From an uncultured Bacilli bacterium (GTDB taxonomy: Bacteria > Bacillota_I > Bacilli_A > RF39 > UBA660), in the NCBI GenBank assembly GCA_934091055.1, contig CAKOKN010000003.1:66854-130853 (forward strand): a stretch of 64,000 nucleotides of DNA. The letters run 5' to 3'. Positions 24,934 to 34,326 of the stretch are shown piece by piece. Both the position numbers and the translations under genes were made by a program. The notes under the pieces are model-generated. The model made no database searches, had not been told where the DNA came from, and saw only the letters and a program-made list of their open reading frames with translations. The stretch's first letter is position 1, and every line of letters starts with the position of its first letter.

Positions 24934-25647
24934 ATGGATCAAGAAAAAATTGGTAAATTTATTAAAAAAATAAGAAAAGATAATAATCTTACACAAGCTG
25001 CTTTTGCGGAGAAGTATGGTGTTACTTATCAGGCAGTTAGTAAGTGGGAAAATGGAAAGAATGTTCCTGATATTGCGTTACTTAAAGAAATTAGTAAGGA
25101 CTTTAATGTTAGTATTGATGATATACTAAAGGGAGAAGTTACTAGTTTAGATGAAAAAGATAAAACTAAGAGTAATAAATATAAGATTGTTTTGGTTATA
25201 GTTCTAGTTATTTTTATTCTTATTTTGCTTGTAATTATTTTTAATAGAAATAGTAATTTTGAGTTTAAAACTATTTCTTCTGATTGTGATAATTTTAATG
25301 TTTCTGGTAGTATTGCTTATAATGATAGTAAATCTTCTATATACATATCTAATATTAATTATTGTGGTGGTGATGATAATAATTATTATAAGAAGATAGA
25401 ATGTACTTTATATGAAGTTTATAATAATACTAGAACTGAAATAAGTAGATATGACTATGATAGTGATAAGGCTCTTTTACTGGAAGACTTTTTTAAGAAT
25501 GTTAAATTGCATATTGATAATTATTCTAGAATATGTAAGCAATATTCTTCGGATAGTTTGTTTCTTCAGATAGATGCTACGATGGATGATGGAAAGGTCA
25601 TTTCTTATAAGGTTCCATTATCTTTTGAGGATAACTGTTTGAAGTAG
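24934..25647 (+). CDS. Membrane-bound XRE-family regulator
   Basis: A 237-residue protein. Residues ~5-60 are an HTH_3 domain (IRKDNNLTQAAFAEKYGVTYQAVSKW, with the recognition helix in the second half). After a Lys-rich linker comes one membrane helix (~79-100) and an extracellular domain of ~135 residues with several Cys. This layout suggests a transcription factor tethered to the membrane and sensing an external cue. It lies directly upstream of the sortase locus, which it may control (inference). Confidence 0.8.
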   Translation: MDQEKIGKFIKKIRKDNNLTQAAFAEKYGVTYQAVSKWENGKNVPDIALLKEISKDFNVSIDDILKGEVTSLDEKDKTKSNKYKIVLVIVLVIFILILLVIIFNRNSNFEFKTISSDCDNFNVSGSIAYNDSKSSIYISNINYCGGDDNNYYKKIECTLYEVYNNTRTEISRYDYDSDKALLLEDFFKNVKLHIDNYSRICKQYSSDSLFLQIDATMDDGKVISYKVPLSFEDNCLK

Positions 25648-25700
25648 TAGGAATACTTTTTTAGGAAAAAGAAGTTTTTTGACAATTATCTTGTATTATC

Positions 25701-25729
25701 TTGACAAATGCTTATAAAAGTGGTAGTAT
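25701..25729 (+). promoter_or_regulatory. Promoter of the sortase locus
   Basis: TTGACA and TAGTAT are separated by 17 bases and lie about 28 bases before the surface-protein start. Confidence 0.75.
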
Positions 25730-25757
25730 ATTAATCAATTTCTGGGGGAGGATTATT

Positions 25758-27335
25758 ATGAAATTGAAATTAAAGTATATTTTATTTATTCTTGTTACTG
25801 TATTTAGTTTTTGTATAGTAACTAAAACTGAAGCTGCTAGTAGTGCACCTGCTAATTTTAACATTAATGCTAGCGATATTCATATGTTATATGGAAGTAA
25901 TATGTTAGGACACGGAAGTTCACTTAACTTTACTTATAAAGTTAATTCTGATGGTAGTATAGTATATTGTACTGAGATACACGATGCTATGCCTTCATCT
26001 GGTAGTGAGACTTATACATTAAGTGGTCAAATGGATGCTAAGTTTGCTTATGTTTTAGCTAATGGTTATCCTACTAAGAGTATAACTGGTAATAATGAGA
26101 AAGATTACTATATTACTGGTCTTGCTGTTTGGTACTTGTTATCACCTAATGATTCAGTATTTACTCATTTTAACTTAAGTAATGGTACTTATAGAGGCTA
26201 TTCTTCTGAGGTTGTTAAAGAAGTAGCTAAACTTGTTAATGGAGCTAATAGTTATAGATATACTGAACCAAGTATTAAACTTAATGTGTCAGATGATTCT
26301 CTTACTTTGTCTTCTGATGGTAAGTATTATGTTAGTTCTGCTATTACTGTAAAAACTACTGGTACCATTTCTAATAATGGTCATAAGGTTAGTTTAGAGA
26401 ATGCACCTAAGGGTACTATAGTTACTGATAGTAAGGGTGCTAATAGAACTACATATGGAATTAATGAGGTATTTTACGTTAAGGTTCCTGTTAGTAGCAT
26501 TAGTTCTTTAACTAATGAATTTAAGATTAAAACATCTGCAACTGGAGCTATAAATAAGGCTTACTTATATAAACCTGCTCATTCTCAATATCAATCAACA
26601 GCAGTTTTATATCCAGAGAGTAAGGATGTTAACGACAGTGCTACTCTTAAGGTTAATTTAACTACTAAGGTTGAAATTAGAAAAGTAGATGTTACTACTA
26701 GAGAAGAGCTTCCAGGAGCAACTCTTACTGTAAAAGATGCTAATGGAAAGGTAGTTGATACTTGGGTATCTACTACTGAAGCACATGTAATTAAAGGTTT
26801 ACAACCAGGTAAGTATTATCTTACTGAGACTATAGCTCCAGAGGGTTATGTTCTTAGTGATAAAACAATAGAATTTGAAGTTAAATCTGATGGTAGTGTT
26901 ACTAAGGTTGAAATGGAAAATAAATTAAAGGATGTTATTTATATTCCTATTAGTAAAGAAGATGCTACAACTGGAAAAGAACTTCCAGGAGCACATCTTG
27001 AGCTTAGGGATGAAAATAATAATTTAATTGAGGCTTGGGTTTCTACTGATGAACCACATTTAATTAGCGGTTTGAAACCAGGTAAGTATTATTTATCTGA
27101 GACTTTAGCTCCAGAAGGATATGAACTTACTAAAGAAGTAGTTGAATTTGTTGTTAAGGAAGATGGAACAGTAGATGGTAAGGTTGTTATGTTAAATAAA
27201 CCTGAAACAATTATTAAAGTTCCTAGTACTTCATCATTTAAGACTATTACAGCATCTCTAATTGGAATAATTGTAATCGGACTTGGATTTGCAATTGTTT
27301 ATAGAAATTATAAAAAGAATGAAGAAGAAGTTTAA
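25758..27335 (+). CDS. Surface protein with thioester-domain-like region and two SpaA repeats
   Basis: About 525 residues from the ATG at 25758 behind GGGGGAGG. Residues 1-27 are a signal peptide. The N-terminal domain resembles Gram-positive thioester domains (Cys in IVYCTEIHD, then ITGLAVWYLL), but the partner Gln of the usual TQ.A.W motif is Gly. Two SpaA/Cna-B modules follow, each with Lys (RKVD / SKED), Glu (LTETIAPEGY / LSETLAPEGY) and Asn (MENK / MLNKP) in place for an isopeptide bond. The C-terminus has a non-standard sorting signal, VPSTSS, then a membrane helix and charged tail. It should be attached by the next gene product. Confidence 0.85.
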   Translation: MKLKLKYILFILVTVFSFCIVTKTEAASSAPANFNINASDIHMLYGSNMLGHGSSLNFTYKVNSDGSIVYCTEIHDAMPSSGSETYTLSGQMDAKFAYVLANGYPTKSITGNNEKDYYITGLAVWYLLSPNDSVFTHFNLSNGTYRGYSSEVVKEVAKLVNGANSYRYTEPSIKLNVSDDSLTLSSDGKYYVSSAITVKTTGTISNNGHKVSLENAPKGTIVTDSKGANRTTYGINEVFYVKVPVSSISSLTNEFKIKTSATGAINKAYLYKPAHSQYQSTAVLYPESKDVNDSATLKVNLTTKVEIRKVDVTTREELPGATLTVKDANGKVVDTWVSTTEAHVIKGLQPGKYYLTETIAPEGYVLSDKTIEFEVKSDGSVTKVEMENKLKDVIYIPISKEDATTGKELPGAHLELRDENNNLIEAWVSTDEPHLISGLKPGKYYLSETLAPEGYELTKEVVEFVVKEDGTVDGKVVMLNKPETIIKVPSTSSFKTITASLIGIIVIGLGFAIVYRNYKKNEEEV

Positions 27336-27945
27336 TTTTAAATACCAGGTAGCAGCGGGAGTAATACTAATATTGAGTGGTACTCTCGTTTTGCTTTCTG
27401 ATTATGTAAAAGATAAAAGGGATGCTATATATAGTGAAATGAATCTAGCTTTCTCTTCAGTTAATAATATCAGTGATGATACTATTAATAATGAAGAAGT
27501 AACAGAAGATAAAAAAGAAGAAAAAATCAATTATTCTTATGAAGAGTATTTAGGAATAATTGATATACCAAAAATAGAATTATATAAGGGGTTTTATAGT
27601 AAAAATTCTAATTTGAATAATGTTAAGTTTAATTTATATGTTTTACCAGAATCTAATTATCCTGATACTGAAAGTGGTAATCTTATAATAGCGGGTCATT
27701 CTGGTAACTATAATAATAGTTATTTTGCTAATCTATATAAGTTAGTTGTTGGTGATAATATTACTATTCATTATAAAGATAGTGAATATATATATAAAAT
27801 CAGTAAAATATATTATGAAGAAAAGACGGGTAGTGTAAGAATATTTAGAGATAAAAGTAAGACTACGCTTACCTTGATTACGTGTACTAAAGATGATGAT
27901 AATCACCAGACTATTTATATAGCAGAGCTTGTAGAAAAAAGATAA
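27319..27945 (+). CDS. Sortase, with the catalytic Arg position changed
   Basis: About 208 residues from the ATG at 27319, overlapping the surface protein by 17 bases. An N-terminal membrane anchor (~8-28), an acidic linker and a sortase domain follow. The catalytic His (IIAGHSG) and Cys (LTLITCTKDD) are present. Where S. aureus SrtA has Arg197 before the last strand (KRKIFVA), this protein reads HQTIYIAEL, so Arg is replaced by His or Gln. The substrate is presumably the preceding protein, through its VPSTSS signal. The class is uncertain; size and gene pairing suit class D or a related group. Confidence 0.85.
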   Translation: MKKKFNFKYQVAAGVILILSGTLVLLSDYVKDKRDAIYSEMNLAFSSVNNISDDTINNEEVTEDKKEEKINYSYEEYLGIIDIPKIELYKGFYSKNSNLNNVKFNLYVLPESNYPDTESGNLIIAGHSGNYNNSYFANLYKLVVGDNITIHYKDSEYIYKISKIYYEEKTGSVRIFRDKSKTTLTLITCTKDDDNHQTIYIAELVEKR

Positions 27946-27965
27946 TATGGAAAGGGGGAATAAAT

Positions 27966-29372
27966 ATGACTTATTTATCTGTGATAGAGAAGTTTAAGAT
28001 ATTGTTTGATATGCTTCTTAAATTTAAGTTGGTATTTATATTTGCTATTTTGATTTTATTAATTACCTTTGTTTATATGTTTAAGAAAATAAGTAGTAGA
28101 AAATATATGCTTATAGTTAGTGTATTGATGATACTTATGTTTGGAGTTAGTATTGTTAGTAATTATAAGATATTGATGGATACTTTTGATAATTTTTCAA
28201 CGATATTTTTTAGAAATATTTATTTTCCTTCGATATATGTTTATATTGGTATACTAGTATTTAATTTTGTGGTTTTTATTACTAGTGTATTGAGTACTAA
28301 GAAGAAAATATATAAGGTTATTAATACTATTAATTTTATATTAAATAATATTCTTTTTGCTATAGTTTTAAATATTATTGCTAAGAATAAGATAGATATA
28401 TTCTCTATGTCTTCACTTTATACTAATACATCTTTAGTGGCTATATTAGAACTTAGTATTGGTACATTTGCAGTTTGGCTTTTCTGTTTACTTGTTATTT
28501 ATATTACAAATGTTATATGTGATAGAATAATGATTAAGAAGAAAGCTAAGAATAAAGTTGAGACTAAAGAAGTTGTTACTGAGATTGTTGCTAATACTGA
28601 TAAGACAGTAGAAGATAATAAAGATGATAAGAAGTCTACTGATAAATTGTTAATACCTAATGGTAATGTTGTTATGGCAGTTAATCCAAATACAGTAGTT
28701 ATTGATAATAAGAATAAGAAGAAAGAGAATAAGAAAAAGAAGAAGAGCGTTGGCATTACTTTTGATGATATATTAAATGGGAAAGTACCTGTTACTTATT
28801 ATGATAATAATGTAAGTAGTGATAGCTCATATAATATTGTTAATCCTCAAAAGATGTATGAAGAGAGTTATAATGTTTGGTTAAATGATATTAGTAGTAA
28901 ATCTAGTATGCAAGATATTATAGATGATATTAAGATTGAAGATAATACTTCTAGTATAGAAAACACTTCTAATGCAGAAGAACCTATTATAGATAATTAT
29001 TTTACAGAAGAAGTAGTTCCAATGGAAGATAAAATGGTTGAGACAATAGATAGTTCTCTAGAAGATAATGTTACTAAGAGTGATAATATTAGTTTAATAG
29101 AGAATACTAGTGATACAAAAGAAGAAGTAGAACAAGATGAGGATGTTACTTTAAATGATTTAATAGATGTTAAAGAAAATAAAGTAGAAGAAAATAATAA
29201 TTATACGGTTGAAGATTATAAGAAATTTGCTAAGATGCTTAGTAGTTTAAAGAGTTATACTGATACTTCTGATATTAGTGTAGACGATGCTATTGCTATT
29301 AGTTTGATAAATGATTATAGTATAGATGACTGTGTTATGTTTAAAGATATGTTAAAGAGTAGCTTATGTTAG
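27966..29372 (+). CDS. Membrane protein with long acidic tail, sortase-linked, unknown
   Basis: A 468-residue protein. The first ~195 residues hold five hydrophobic segments. The remaining ~270 are Lys-rich at first (KKKENKKKKKS), then acidic and Ser/Asn/Asp-rich, ending in a small helical domain (TVEDYKKFAKMLSSL, AIAISLINDYSIDDC). I recognise no family. It follows the sortase by 20 bases and ends the locus with a terminator, so it may help assemble or organise the surface protein. That is inference from position only. Confidence 0.6.
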   Translation: MTYLSVIEKFKILFDMLLKFKLVFIFAILILLITFVYMFKKISSRKYMLIVSVLMILMFGVSIVSNYKILMDTFDNFSTIFFRNIYFPSIYVYIGILVFNFVVFITSVLSTKKKIYKVINTINFILNNILFAIVLNIIAKNKIDIFSMSSLYTNTSLVAILELSIGTFAVWLFCLLVIYITNVICDRIMIKKKAKNKVETKEVVTEIVANTDKTVEDNKDDKKSTDKLLIPNGNVVMAVNPNTVVIDNKNKKKENKKKKKSVGITFDDILNGKVPVTYYDNNVSSDSSYNIVNPQKMYEESYNVWLNDISSKSSMQDIIDDIKIEDNTSSIENTSNAEEPIIDNYFTEEVVPMEDKMVETIDSSLEDNVTKSDNISLIENTSDTKEEVEQDEDVTLNDLIDVKENKVEENNNYTVEDYKKFAKMLSSLKSYTDTSDISVDDAIAISLINDYSIDDCVMFKDMLKSSLC

Positions 29373-29384
29373 AGCTACTTTTTT
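29358..29384 (+). terminator. Terminator of the sortase locus
   Basis: AGTAGCT pairs with AGCTACT across an 8-base loop and leads into a T-run; the stem begins inside the last codons of the upstream gene. Confidence 0.85.
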
Positions 29385-29464
29385 CTTTAAAGATAAAATT
29401 AACTTGATACTGATTGAAATTTATAGTATAATTAATATGGAATTTGATAGAAAGAGTGATATTG

Positions 29465-31378
29465 ATGGGAAAGACAACAAAATATGATGAGAGTTCAATT
29501 AAGATATTAGAAGGACTTGAAGCAGTTAGAAAGAGACCTGGTATGTATATTGGATCTACTGATAAGAGAGGATTACATCACTTGGTTTGGGAGATAGTAG
29601 ATAACTCTATAGATGAGGCTTTAAATGGTTATGGTAATCATTTGAAGATAGTTATTCATAAAGATGGAGCAGTTAGTGTAACTGATAAAGGAAGAGGATT
29701 ACCTGTTGGAATGCATTCTTCTGGTAAGAGTACTCCAGAAGTTATTTATACAGTGTTACACGCTGGTGGTAAGTTTACTGAAGGTGGTTATAAAGTTTCA
29801 GGAGGACTTCACGGTGTTGGTGGTTCAGTAGTTAATGCTCTTAGTACTGTTATGGAGGTAGTTACTAGAAGAGATGGAGGAGAATACTATATTAAGTTTG
29901 AAAATGGTGGCAAAGTTACAGTACCTTTAAGAAAAGTTGGTACTACTAATAGAACAGGTACTACTGTTAAGTTTAAACCAGATCCTAGTATATTTCCTGA
30001 TGTTAATTTTAATTTTTCTACTATATGTGAGAGAATGCAAGAGAGTGCTTTTCTTATAAGTGGTCTTACTATAGAGGTTGTAGATGAGATTGGTGGAAGA
30101 AGTGAAAAATTCTTATATGAGAACGGACTAGAAGCTTTTTGCGAGTATTTGAATGAAGGAAAAGAAATTCTTCATAAACCACTTTGTTTTAGTGCTTCTA
30201 AAGATAAGGTGAATGTATCAGTGGCACTTCAGTATACGGATGGTTATTCTGAAAACATAGTATCTTTTGTTAATGATGTTAAGACTGTTGATGGTGGTTC
30301 ACACGAGGTTGGGTTTAAGACAGCGATTACTAAAGTTCTTAATGACTATGCTAAGGCTAATGGTTATTTAAAGGGAAAGGATAAGAACTTTGATGGATCT
30401 GATGTTAGAGAAGGACTTACAGCAGTTATATCAGTACAGATACCTGAAGATCTATTGCAGTTTGAAGGTCAAACTAAATCTAAACTAGGTACACCAGTTG
30501 CTAGAACAATAGTAGAATCTATTGTTACTGAGAAACTTAGATTTTTCCTTGAGGAGAATAAACAGATTGCCACAAAAATAGTTAGTAAAGCTATAAAAGG
30601 GAAGGATGCTAGAGAAGCTGCAAGGAAAGCTAGAGAGGAATCTAGAAAAGGTAGAGATGGTAAGAAGACAGAAAAATTATTATCTGGAAAACTTACTCCT
30701 GCGCAAAGCAAAAAGGCAATGGAAAAAGAACTATTCATAGTAGAGGGAGATTCTGCAGGTGGTAGTGCTAAACAGGGTAGAGATAGAAAGACGCAAGCTA
30801 TACTTCCTCTTAGAGGTAAGGTATTAAATACTGAAAAAACGAGAATGGAAGAAATATTTAAGAATGAAGAAATTAATACTCTTATTTATACTATTGGAGC
30901 TGGTGTAGGAGCAGACTTTAATCCTAAAGATATTAATTATGGCAAAGTAATTATTATGACAGATGCAGATGATGATGGAGCACATATACAATGTCTATTA
31001 CTTACATTCTTTTATAGATATATGAAACCACTTATTGAAGAAGGACATTTATTTATCGCTATGCCTCCATTATATAAAGTTAGTTATTCTAATAAGCATC
31101 TTTATGCTTGGTCTAATGAAGAGTTAAAAGAAGAGACTAAGAATAGAACCAATTATCGTGTTCAAAGATACAAAGGACTTGGTGAGATGAACGCTAATCA
31201 ACTTTGGGAGACTACTATGGATCCTAAAGAGAGAAAGCTAATTAAAGTTAATATTACTGATGCTGCACTTGCTGAGAAGAGAGTGTCTGTACTTATGGGA
31301 GATGCTGTAGAACCTAGAAAGAATTGGATTGAAGAAAATGTTATCTTTTCTTTGGAAGATGATTATAAGATAGCTTAA
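29465..31378 (+). CDS. parE: DNA topoisomerase IV subunit B
   Basis: About 637 residues from the ATG at 29465. The GHKL ATPase domain shows EIVDNSIDEAL, a Gly-rich lid (GGLHGVGGSVVNAL) and QTKSKLGTPVA, which is the ParE form rather than the GyrB QTKTKLGN. The Toprim domain shows ELFIVEGDSAGGSAKQGRDR and IIMTDADDDGAHI. It decatenates daughter chromosomes together with ParC, which is not in the window. GyrB is the alternative, but local motifs favour ParE. Confidence 0.88.
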   Translation: MGKTTKYDESSIKILEGLEAVRKRPGMYIGSTDKRGLHHLVWEIVDNSIDEALNGYGNHLKIVIHKDGAVSVTDKGRGLPVGMHSSGKSTPEVIYTVLHAGGKFTEGGYKVSGGLHGVGGSVVNALSTVMEVVTRRDGGEYYIKFENGGKVTVPLRKVGTTNRTGTTVKFKPDPSIFPDVNFNFSTICERMQESAFLISGLTIEVVDEIGGRSEKFLYENGLEAFCEYLNEGKEILHKPLCFSASKDKVNVSVALQYTDGYSENIVSFVNDVKTVDGGSHEVGFKTAITKVLNDYAKANGYLKGKDKNFDGSDVREGLTAVISVQIPEDLLQFEGQTKSKLGTPVARTIVESIVTEKLRFFLEENKQIATKIVSKAIKGKDAREAARKAREESRKGRDGKKTEKLLSGKLTPAQSKKAMEKELFIVEGDSAGGSAKQGRDRKTQAILPLRGKVLNTEKTRMEEIFKNEEINTLIYTIGAGVGADFNPKDINYGKVIIMTDADDDGAHIQCLLLTFFYRYMKPLIEEGHLFIAMPPLYKVSYSNKHLYAWSNEELKEETKNRTNYRVQRYKGLGEMNANQLWETTMDPKERKLIKVNITDAALAEKRVSVLMGDAVEPRKNWIEENVIFSLEDDYKIA

Positions 31379-31387
31379 GGAGGTTAT

Positions 31388-32167
31388 ATGAAAAAAAGAG
31401 TTTTAGGAGCTATTATTGTTCTTGTATTACTTATAGTACCATTACTTATTAGTGATAAGATATTTGGTGTTGTTATGACAGTAGTGTCTATAATGGGACT
31501 AAAAGAGTTAATTGATATTAAATATAAAGATAGAGATATAGGAATTATTAAGTTTTTATCGGGAATGTTTTTAGTACTATTCTTATTAAATAATTTATTA
31601 TTTAAATTAAATGATAAAATATTTATACTTCTTCCGATACTTGGACTTATAATACCAATAGTATTTTATAATGATAAAGATAAGTATAATATAAATGATG
31701 CATTTTATTTTCTTGGAATTACTTACTTTTTAGCATTTTCTTTTAATAATATTATACTTATGAGAGAGGTTAGTATATATAAGTGTGTATATATATTTAT
31801 AATTTCTTTTATTACTGATACATATGCTTATATAGGAGGTAGTTTGATAGGCAAAAGACACTTTACTAGTATATCTCCTAAAAAGACTATAGAGGGTAGT
31901 TTAATAGGAACTGTTATGGGTGTGTTTGTTGGTAGTGTTTATTATTATATAGCTATAGGGGATTTAAATATTATTAAGATAGTAATATTATCACTTATGC
32001 TTACATTACTTAGTGAGATTGGAGATCTTGTGTTTAGTAGTATTAAGAGATATTTTGGAAAGAAAGATTATTCTAATTTAATACCAGGACACGGTGGTAT
32101 TTTAGATAGATTTGATAGTGTGATATTTGTGTCACTTGGAATGGCACTTATGCTTAGTTTATTTTAG
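31388..32167 (+). CDS. cdsA: Phosphatidate cytidylyltransferase
   Basis: A 259-residue polytopic membrane enzyme making CDP-diacylglycerol from CTP and phosphatidate, the branch point of phospholipid synthesis. The family signature is complete near the C-terminus: SSIKRYFGKKDYSNLIPGHG followed by GILDRFDS, and DTYAYIGGSLIGKRH upstream. About eight membrane helices. It lies 10 bases behind parE and 12 before rasP; cdsA-rasP adjacency is normal in Firmicutes, though dxr, uppS and frr are absent here. Confidence 0.96.
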   Translation: MKKRVLGAIIVLVLLIVPLLISDKIFGVVMTVVSIMGLKELIDIKYKDRDIGIIKFLSGMFLVLFLLNNLLFKLNDKIFILLPILGLIIPIVFYNDKDKYNINDAFYFLGITYFLAFSFNNIILMREVSIYKCVYIFIISFITDTYAYIGGSLIGKRHFTSISPKKTIEGSLIGTVMGVFVGSVYYYIAIGDLNIIKIVILSLMLTLLSEIGDLVFSSIKRYFGKKDYSNLIPGHGGILDRFDSVIFVSLGMALMLSLF

Positions 32168-32179
32168 GAGGATGAAAAA

Positions 32180-33220
32180 ATGGCTATAGTATGGTTTGTA
32201 TTAATATTAGGGGGAATTGTTTTAGTTCACGAGTTTGGACACTTTATATTCTCTAAGTTGTTTGGAGTATATGTTTATGAGTTTTCTGTTGGTATGGGAC
32301 CTAAACTTTTACATTTTAAGAAAAAGAATGGGGAGACTGAGTATTGTCTTAGAGCTATTCCAATAGGAGGCTTTGTTAGTTTAGCAGGAGAAGATGCTGA
32401 TGATAATTCGAAGATAGCTAATGATAGAAAGCTTTATTCTAAGCCAGTATGGCAGAGATTTATTATTATGATAGCGGGAGCTACTTTTAACTTTTTGTTT
32501 GCTTTTGTATTATTATTTATAATGGCACTTATATATGGTAGTGTATCTACTAAACCTATTATTGCTAATGTTTCTCCTGATTATCCTGCTTATAGAGCTG
32601 GTATTAAAAGTGGTGATAGAGTAGTTAGTATTAATGATCATAAAGTATCTAGTTGGAGTGAGGTTCAACTTTATATTCAGACGAGTGATGGAAAGGATAT
32701 TGAGTTTGGACTTAGAGATGAGAATAATAAAGAGCGAAGTGTTGTAGTAAAACCTGATACTGTTACTGATGATGATGGTAATAAGAGTTTTGTTGTTGGT
32801 ATTGGTATTGATAATACTAAGAAGTATGGGCTTGGTAATTCTTTATCTTATGCTTGTGAGAGTACTGTTAGTTTATATAAACTTATGCTTATGACTTTGA
32901 AGCAGTTGTTTACTGGTAAGGTTGCTGTTAGTGATTTATCTGGGCCTGTTGGTATTTATACTGTTGTTGATTCTCAATCTAAACAAGGTTTTCAGAGTAT
33001 AATGTATTTGACTGCTTATTTGGCTATGAATGTTGGAGTTATTAATTTACTTCCGTTCCCTGCTTTTGATGGCGGTAGAGTGTTATTCTTGATTATTGAG
33101 AAGGCAAGAAGAAAACCTATTAAGGCTAAAACTGAAGCTATTGTTAATTCTATTGGATTTGGGTTATTGATGCTTCTTATGATATATGTTACTTTTAATG
33201 ATATATTAAGATTATTTTAG
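32180..33220 (+). CDS. rasP: Site-2 intramembrane zinc metalloprotease RasP/RseP
   Basis: A 346-residue protease that cuts membrane-embedded substrates such as anti-sigma factors and signal-peptide remnants. The zinc site is HEFGH in the first helix (VLVHEFGHFIFSKLFGVYVYEF), with the third ligand in NLLPFPAFDGGR. A PDZ domain lies in the middle (PAYRAGIKSGDRVVSIND), and LSGPVGIYTVV is conserved. Four membrane helices. Followed by three tandem hairpins. Confidence 0.96.
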   Translation: MAIVWFVLILGGIVLVHEFGHFIFSKLFGVYVYEFSVGMGPKLLHFKKKNGETEYCLRAIPIGGFVSLAGEDADDNSKIANDRKLYSKPVWQRFIIMIAGATFNFLFAFVLLFIMALIYGSVSTKPIIANVSPDYPAYRAGIKSGDRVVSINDHKVSSWSEVQLYIQTSDGKDIEFGLRDENNKERSVVVKPDTVTDDDGNKSFVVGIGIDNTKKYGLGNSLSYACESTVSLYKLMLMTLKQLFTGKVAVSDLSGPVGIYTVVDSQSKQGFQSIMYLTAYLAMNVGVINLLPFPAFDGGRVLFLIIEKARRKPIKAKTEAIVNSIGFGLLMLLMIYVTFNDILRLF

Positions 33221-33226
33221 TTAATG

Positions 33227-33320
33227 AAAGGAACTAATACAATGATTAGTTCCTTTTCCTATGAAGCCTCGGGTCTTCATAGGTAATAGAGAGCCTATGA
33301 AAGTCTCTCTATTAGTTTTT
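33227..33320. terminator. Three tandem hairpins between convergent genes; two have CC...GT loops
   Basis: Hairpin 1: AAAGGAACTAAT/ATTAGTTCCTTT, loop ACAATG. Hairpin 2: CCTATGAAG/CTTCATAGG, loop CCTCGGGT (33258-33283). Hairpin 3: TAATAGAGAG/CTCTCTATTA, loop CCTATGAAAGT (33284-33314), then a T-run. The loop of hairpin 3 repeats the CCTATGAA of hairpin 2's stem. The set separates rasP from the convergent radical SAM gene. Confidence 0.8.
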
Positions 33321-33328
33321 TGTTGGTG

Positions 33329-34261
33329 TTATATATTACTATATTTTCCTTGATAAGTATCTCTTTTTACCATTTCTTTATCTATATCATTTAATAGACA
33401 GAATTTTTTTAATAACCAAGTTGGTTCTATTAGAGAGTTTTTATCTGGATCAGATGTTATTCTATGTATTACTATATCTTCACGTAAGAGTTCTAATTGT
33501 TTAATGACAATATCTATATATTCTTCTTTAGTTAGAATGTGGAATTTTTCTTTTTGATATAGTGTTTCTAGAGGAGTATCTTTAATAATACAAAGCATAT
33601 GTATTTTAATACCTTGAATATCTAGTTTATTTAGATATTTTACAGTATTTAGCATATCTGTTTCTGTTTCATATGGGAGACCATTAATGATATGAACTAC
33701 TACATTGATGTTTCTTTTACGAAGACGTTTTACCATATCTTCAAATTCTTTTAGTGTATGACATCTATTTATTAATTTAGATGTTTTTTCGTTTGTAGTT
33801 TGTAGTCCTAGTTCAATAGTGAGAAAGGTTCTTTTATTTAGTTCTTCTAGATAGTCTAATGTTTCGTCAGTTATGGCATCACATCTAGTGGCAATAAATA
33901 AGCCAATTACATCATCTATTTTTAATACTTCTTCATATTTTGCTTTTAATACTTCAAGAGGAGCGTAAGTGTTGGTTCTAGCTTGAAAATAGGCTATATA
34001 TTTACTGTTGGGCCATTTTTTACTTTCTACTTCTTTGATTTCTTTAAATTGGGTAGTTAAATCTTTATTAGGATTACCACCAAAGTCACCTGAACCACTT
34101 TTAGAACAATATATACAGCCTCCATAACCTTTAGTACCATCTAAATTAGGACAAGTAAACCCACCATTTAAACTTACTTTAAATACTTTAGTATTAAATT
34201 TATTTTTAAGATAATAATTTAGGGTATGATATCTTTTATTATCTAATGTATACTTAAACAT
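33329..34261 (-). CDS. Radical SAM protein, TIGR01212/YtqA family
   Basis: About 310 residues. The start preferred is the ATG giving MFKYTLDNKRYH, six bases behind AGGTG; two upstream in-frame codons (GTG, ATG) lie within the ribosome binding site. The cluster motif C-x(10)-C-x2-C is in FTCPNLDGTKGYGGCIYCSK, the longer spacing of this subfamily. Other family features are GDFGG, AYFQARTNTYAP and IELGLQTTN. The reaction is not established; it resembles Elp3-like enzymes in its core. Confidence 0.9.
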   Translation of the reverse strand: MFKYTLDNKRYHTLNYYLKNKFNTKVFKVSLNGGFTCPNLDGTKGYGGCIYCSKSGSGDFGGNPNKDLTTQFKEIKEVESKKWPNSKYIAYFQARTNTYAPLEVLKAKYEEVLKIDDVIGLFIATRCDAITDETLDYLEELNKRTFLTIELGLQTTNEKTSKLINRCHTLKEFEDMVKRLRKRNINVVVHIINGLPYETETDMLNTVKYLNKLDIQGIKIHMLCIIKDTPLETLYQKEKFHILTKEEYIDIVIKQLELLREDIVIHRITSDPDKNSLIEPTWLLKKFCLLNDIDKEMVKRDTYQGKYSNI

Positions 34262-34326
34262 TTGCATCACCTAAGTAATATTGTATCATAAATTAAAAAA
34301 AATACATACTATATAATGGTGATAAT

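Noticed and set aside
28499..28756. Minus-strand frame rich in Phe and Leu in the tail of the 27966 gene
   Set aside because: It mirrors the Lys/Asn/Asp-rich tail on the other strand; such hydrophobic shadows are expected and no start signals are present.
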